A stretch of DNA of 64,000 nt, from NCBI GenBank assembly GCA_022779485.1, contig JALFTC010000045.1, forward strand, positions 1 through 64,000, given 5' to 3'. Each line of letters opens with the position of its first letter. The stretch's first letter is position 1. Origin of the DNA: Ruminococcus sp. (GTDB lineage Bacteria > Bacillota > Clostridia > Oscillospirales > Acutalibacteraceae). Position numbers and translations under genes: made by a program. The notes under the pieces are model-generated. The model saw only the letters and a list, made by a program, of their open reading frames with translations, ran no database searches and had not been told where the DNA came from. Shown here piece after piece: positions 60,334-64,000 of the stretch.

Positions 60334-61701
60334 TTATTCATAGCTATGTTCAATGGAGGAGAATCGCATAAATTCACCCTGCCAGTGGAGCTTTACTGTG
60401 TTAGTTTCGCCGTGACGGTTTTTAGCCACCATACATTCCGCAGAGTTAAGGTCAACCTGTGCATTCTCGGCATTTTCTCCCTTGTCGGCATAGTAACCAT
60501 CTCTGTACAAAAACAGAACAATATCTGCGTCCTGCTCAATGGAACCTGAATCTCTCAAATCGGAAAGCATTGGCTTGTGGTCGGGTCGCTGTTCACTTGC
60601 ACGGGAAAGCTGTGAAAGGCAAATTACAGGCACATTGATGTCCTTAGCCATAATCTTCAGGTTTCGTGTAATTTCGGAAATTTCCTGAACACGGTTGTTA
60701 GTTGCCTTTGCAGAGCTCATAAGCTGAAGGTAGTCGATAATAACAAGGTCAACATCCCTAAGCCTTCTCAGCTTTGCCTTCATTTCAGGAACGGTAATAC
60801 CTGAGGTTTCGTCAAGGTAAATCTCACTTTTTGACAAAACATCACTTGCCGAGATAATCCTCTGCCACTCCTCGTCATTCAGCTTGCCTGTACGGAGCTT
60901 TACACCGCCCACAAGAGCCTCAACAGAAAGCAGACGGGAGGCAAGCTGTTCCTTTGTCATTTCCAGGGAAAAGAATGCAACCTTTTTCTTGCTTTGCACC
61001 GCAACACTTCTTGCAATGTTAAGAGCAAATGATGTTTTACCCATACCCGGACGGGCGGCAAGTAGGATAAGGTCGGATTTGTTAAGACCTGTTATTACCC
61101 TGTCAAGGTCGGAAATTCCCGTAGAAACAGGCTTAAAGTTCTCGTCCTCTTTGCTCAGCTTTTCAAGTCTGTCAAAGGTTTGGTAAATTACCCTGTCAAT
61201 CCTTTCAAGACCGTCAACCGCCTTGCCCTGACGAATGTCGTAAATCTTCTGCTCCGCAGAGTCTATCAGCCTTTCAGGCTCAACCTCTCCGCTTCCTGCA
61301 GTTTCGATAATATCCCTTGATGCTGTAATTAACTGCCTAAGGCTGTACTTGTCCCTTACAACCTTTGCGTACTCCTCCACATTGGAAACGGAAACACAGG
61401 CTTGTGCAAGGCTGTAAATGTAAGTCTTGCTTGATGCCTCGTCATAACCGGCGTCACTTTTCAGTGCGTCAAGTAGCAACACAAGGTCAAAGGGTCGTGA
61501 CTCGGTGAACATCTCCAGCATTTTACCGTAGATTATCCTATGAATTTGTATGTAAAAATAGTCGGGAGCGGGAACAATGCCCATCACCCTGTCCATACAG
61601 GTGGGTTCAATGAGAATAGCTCCAAGCAACGCCTGTTCCGACTCGTGACTGTACGGTAAATTCAAACCGTCCATTCCACCTGCTATGCCTAAATCTGCCA
61701 T
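60334..61701 (-). CDS. dnaB: Replicative DNA helicase
   Basis: A 455-aa hexameric helicase. The N-terminal domain begins LPYSHESEQALLGAILIEPT. Walker A is ARPGMGKTSFALN (about 215) and Walker B LVIIDYLQLMS. The DR....GSIEQDADIVLFLYR block near the C-terminus is typical. It follows rplI by 9 bp. The order gdpP-rplI-dnaB is conserved in Firmicutes. Confidence 0.98.
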   Translation of the reverse strand: MADLGIAGGMDGLNLPYSHESEQALLGAILIEPTCMDRVMGIVPAPDYFYIQIHRIIYGKMLEMFTESRPFDLVLLLDALKSDAGYDEASSKTYIYSLAQACVSVSNVEEYAKVVRDKYSLRQLITASRDIIETAGSGEVEPERLIDSAEQKIYDIRQGKAVDGLERIDRVIYQTFDRLEKLSKEDENFKPVSTGISDLDRVITGLNKSDLILLAARPGMGKTSFALNIARSVAVQSKKKVAFFSLEMTKEQLASRLLSVEALVGGVKLRTGKLNDEEWQRIISASDVLSKSEIYLDETSGITVPEMKAKLRRLRDVDLVIIDYLQLMSSAKATNNRVQEISEITRNLKIMAKDINVPVICLSQLSRASEQRPDHKPMLSDLRDSGSIEQDADIVLFLYRDGYYADKGENAENAQVDLNSAECMVAKNRHGETNTVKLHWQGEFMRFSSIEHSYE

Positions 61702-61710
61702 AGTAACACC

Positions 61711-62157
61711 TTACGCTTCGGATACCTTTACCTTAATATTTGCCACAATGCCGTTGTATAACTTAACCTTTGCATTGTATGTGCCAAAAGCCTTGATGTC
61801 TGTATCAAGTGACACCTTTCTCTTGTCAACAACAATGTTGTACTGCTTTTTTATTTCCTGAGCAATTTCTTTTGCTGTAACAGAGCCAAAGAGTCGTCCG
61901 TTGGAGCCTGCCTTTGCTGTCATTTCAAAGATTTTGCCCTCTAACTTCTCCTTGCTTGCGTTAGCCTTTTTAATCTCTGTATCAATCTTAAACTGCTTAC
62001 TGCTTTCGGCATTCTTAAGCTCATTCATAGCCTGATTGTCAGCCTGAGCCGCAAGTCCTCTTGGAAACAGAAAGTTCCTTGCGTAACCATCAGAGGTTTC
62101 TACAAGCTCACCCTTTTTTCCCAAATTCTTTACATCCTGCTTTAATACTACTTTCAT
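61711..62157 (-). CDS. rplI: 50S ribosomal protein L9
   Basis: A 148-aa ribosomal protein. [20 protein letters not shown] then [18 protein letters not shown] is the N-terminal rRNA-binding part, followed by the long helix and the C-terminal domain with [20 protein letters not shown]. Overlaps gdpP by 4 bp (ATGA). Confidence 0.98.
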   Translation of the reverse strand: MKVVLKQDVKNLGKKGELVETSDGYARNFLFPRGLAAQADNQAMNELKNAESSKQFKIDTEIKKANASKEKLEGKIFEMTAKAGSNGRLFGSVTAKEIAQEIKKQYNIVVDKRKVSLDTDIKAFGTYNAKVKLYNGIVANIKVKVSEA

Positions 62158-64000
62158 TTCAAAATTCCTTTCTTCCTTAGCTTTTTAATTATTGACATAA
62201 GCATATATTCTGCTTCTTCCTTATCATCAACTTTAATTTGACAGGCAGCCATTGTAAGGTGACCGCCGCCACCCATTTCTTCCATAATGACCTGTACATT
62301 TGTTTTTCCGTAGCTTCTGGCGGAAATGCCTATTGTTTCACTATCAATTCTGTAAATTACAAATGAGGCAAAAACACCGCCCACGCTTAACAAATCGTCA
62401 GCCGCCTGTGAGGACACAACACGGATATTCTCCATATCGTCATCGGCATATGCAACAGCAAAGTTGTCAACAATCTTTGCCCTTGAAACAATCTTCGCCT
62501 TTTCCTTGTAGGTTTCTATTCCCCCTGAGAACAGTCTTTTAACATCAACTGTATCTGCTCCCTTTTGCTTTAGGTATGCCGCCGCCTCAAATGTTCTGAC
62601 TCCTGTTTTAATAACAAAATTCTTTGTATCAAGGGTAATTCCCGCAAGCAAGGCACTTGCCTCAAAAGCAGACAGGTAGTCGTCACCCATATATCCGATA
62701 AGCTCGGTAACCATCTCACAGGTTGAGGAGGCTGTTGGCTCGTGGAAGAATATAAGGGCATTTTTGATAAAGTTAACCATCTTTCTGTGGTGGTCAATTA
62801 CAATAACATTTTTACATTTGTCGTATATTTCTTCACTCTCAATAAATGTGCCGATGTGGGTATCAAGGATAATCAGCAAGGTGTTGTTGTTAATCTTTTT
62901 AAGTGCCTCCTGAACGGACAAAAATGCATTACCAAAGCCGTTTTCCTTTGCCTCTGCAATAAGCTGTTTTGCACTGCTTTTTTCCTCATTACAGACAATG
63001 TATGTTTCCTTTTTGTTAAGAGATTTTGTAATGGTGCTGAAAAGACCGATAGACGCACCCACACAGTCAAGGTCGCTGAAATTGTGCCCCATAAGCATAA
63101 TATTGTCTGCCTTTCGGACAGCATTTTTGATGTTCCCTGCAAAGGTTCTTGTACGCACTTTACTGCGTTTTTCAACACCCTTTGAAACTCCTCCAAAGAA
63201 CTCGTAGTCGTCCTTAACAGCAATTGCAACCTGGTCGCCACCTCTGCCAAGAGCCATTTCAAGGGCTTTTTTGGCGGCAAGGTCGCTTTCCCTAAGGGTG
63301 TTTTGCCCTCTGCCGATACCGATGGAAATTGTTGCGCTTTTCCCGTTCAGCCTGATATTTCTGATTTCGTCAAGAATTTTAAATTTTTCGTCAGAAATTT
63401 TTGCAAGACTTTTCTCCTCAAAAATAATCATATATCTTGTTGGAGAAAGCTTTGAGTACAGTGACTTTGTGTCAAGCGCCCACTTTTGAACAGTCTTTTC
63501 AACCGCAAGGAGGATTTCGCCCTCTGTTTCACCGTCGGAGTCTGTGTCAAAATCCTCTGCATTGTCAAATAGGACAATAGCCACAGAGCCTTTTTTGTTG
63601 CGAAACTCATTTTCAACATTGCGATAATATGTATCATCAATATAGTAGAGTATTGTAGCACTTTGGGCAACATTTCCGTAAACCCTGTAATACTTGTCAA
63701 AAAGCTTGATTTTAACAGGCTTTTCCTCCAAAAAATCACTTAGCTCGTGACCGCAGATATGATTCTTGATGTCGTTTGTAAGTGGGTCCTTGCCCTTGCA
63801 GATGTTGTTGATAAAAAGACTGTTGCACCACACAATATCGTCGTGAGTTCCCACAACCACAACAGGGAAATGGAAATTCTCAAGATATTCGTGGTCGATT
63901 TTTTCTGTTCTTTTAACAGCACTCCTGACGATTTTCCTGATATAACTGCTAAAGCGGAAATTCATCAAAAGCACAAACAAAAGTGACAAAAGGGAGATGC
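62154..64000 (-). CDS. gdpP: Cyclic-di-AMP phosphodiesterase GdpP (5' end outside window)
   Basis: About 615 codons are in the window and the frame stays open to the edge, so a few tens of N-terminal residues with the first membrane helix are missing. A last hydrophobic stretch ([10 protein letters not shown]) remains. Next come the PAS-like region ([20 protein letters not shown]), a degenerate GGDEF ([20 protein letters not shown]), the DHH domain ([32 protein letters not shown]) and DHHA1 with [16 protein letters not shown]. It degrades c-di-AMP and so affects potassium and cell-wall homeostasis. Confidence 0.95.
   Translation of the reverse strand, partial: ISLLSLLFVLLMNFRFSSYIRKIVRSAVKRTEKIDHEYLENFHFPVVVVGTHDDIVWCNSLFINNICKGKDPLTNDIKNHICGHELSDFLEEKPVKIKLFDKYYRVYGNVAQSATILYYIDDTYYRNVENEFRNKKGSVAIVLFDNAEDFDTDSDGETEGEILLAVEKTVQKWALDTKSLYSKLSPTRYMIIFEEKSLAKISDEKFKILDEIRNIRLNGKSATISIGIGRGQNTLRESDLAAKKALEMALGRGGDQVAIAVKDDYEFFGGVSKGVEKRSKVRTRTFAGNIKNAVRKADNIMLMGHNFSDLDCVGASIGLFSTITKSLNKKETYIVCNEEKSSAKQLIAEAKENGFGNAFLSVQEALKKINNNTLLIILDTHIGTFIESEEIYDKCKNVIVIDHHRKMVNFIKNALIFFHEPTASSTCEMVTELIGYMGDDYLSAFEASALLAGITLDTKNFVIKTGVRTFEAAAYLKQKGADTVDVKRLFSGGIETYKEKAKIVSRAKIVDNFAVAYADDDMENIRVVSSQAADDLLSVGGVFASFVIYRIDSETIGISARSYGKTNVQVIMEEMGGGGHLTMAACQIKVDDKEEAEYMLMSIIKKLRKKGILK

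Noticed and set aside
1-64000. tRNA or rRNA genes
   Set aside because: None were recognised in the intergenic stretches on either strand; only the two T-box leaders show tRNA-related sequence.

Overview
The window looks like a stretch of chromosome from a low-GC, spore-forming anaerobe of the Clostridia, probably in or near the Oscillospiraceae/Ruminococcaceae. This is an inference from several features: T-box leaders on pheS and alaS, IreB, ThyX, ScpA/ScpB, sporulation genes (GerA/SpoVAF family, YtfJ/GerW, a DacF-like carboxypeptidase), FeoA/FeoB, a PBSX-like phage module, and the gene order gdpP-rplI-dnaB-tilS-hpt-ftsH. Most genes lie on the minus strand.

Layout. 1-0.35 kb: the 3' end of an IS30-type transposase joined to a truncated copy of a foldback repeat. 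0.4-9.6 kb: a secreted alkaline phosphatase, a 46-aa peptide gene with its own promoter and terminator, a large secreted S8 protease, a small NrdD-like protein with an NrdR-type box in its promoter, a MazF toxin without an antitoxin, a lipoprotein, NAD(P)H-hydrate dehydratase and a membrane protein. 9.7-14.2 kb (plus strand): T-box-controlled pheST, ireB and a 100-aa conserved-looking gene. 14.3-24.9 kb (minus): a compact phage-derived cluster with terminase, portal, protease, capsid, connectors, LysM protein, hub, spike, gp25, baseplate J and a tail-end protein. It has no recognisable sheath, tape measure, fibre, lysis gene or integrase, and its small terminase subunit has an in-frame amber codon. 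25.0-26.4 kb: a lone GerA/SpoVAF protein divergent from that cluster. 26.9-30.5 kb: a YtrA-type regulator with ABC ATPase and permease, and a small membrane protein. 30.8-33.2 kb: feoA-feoB. 33.3-36.4 kb: three biotin-dependent carboxyltransferase subunits. 36.8-42.0 kb: an operon of M50 protease, scpA, scpB, DUF2953, ytfJ, dacF-like and rluB-like genes. 42.1-43.1 kb: rpmB, an AT-rich PBECR-like nuclease gene, and an independently promoted structured small RNA. 43.2-53.1 kb: thyX, tmk, two acyltransferase-like genes, a DJ-1 protein, 5-formyl-THF cyclo-ligase, mltG, a U32 peptidase and T-box-controlled alaS. 53.3-64.0 kb: uvrA, then ftsH, hpt, tilS, dnaB, rplI and a gdpP gene cut by the window edge.

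Five copies of a roughly 210-bp foldback element (MITE-like) are scattered through the window in both orientations. Each lies just 3' of a gene. In two cases (feoB, ftsH) the gene's stop codon lies at the element boundary. One internal hairpin changes in both arms between copies, which suggests selection on a folded structure.

The strongest candidates for undescribed biology are the reduced capsid-plus-baseplate cluster, the nuclease gene next to an independently promoted kissing-loop RNA, and the stop-codon-associated foldback elements. All assignments come from reading motifs and base pairing by eye; no database search was run.
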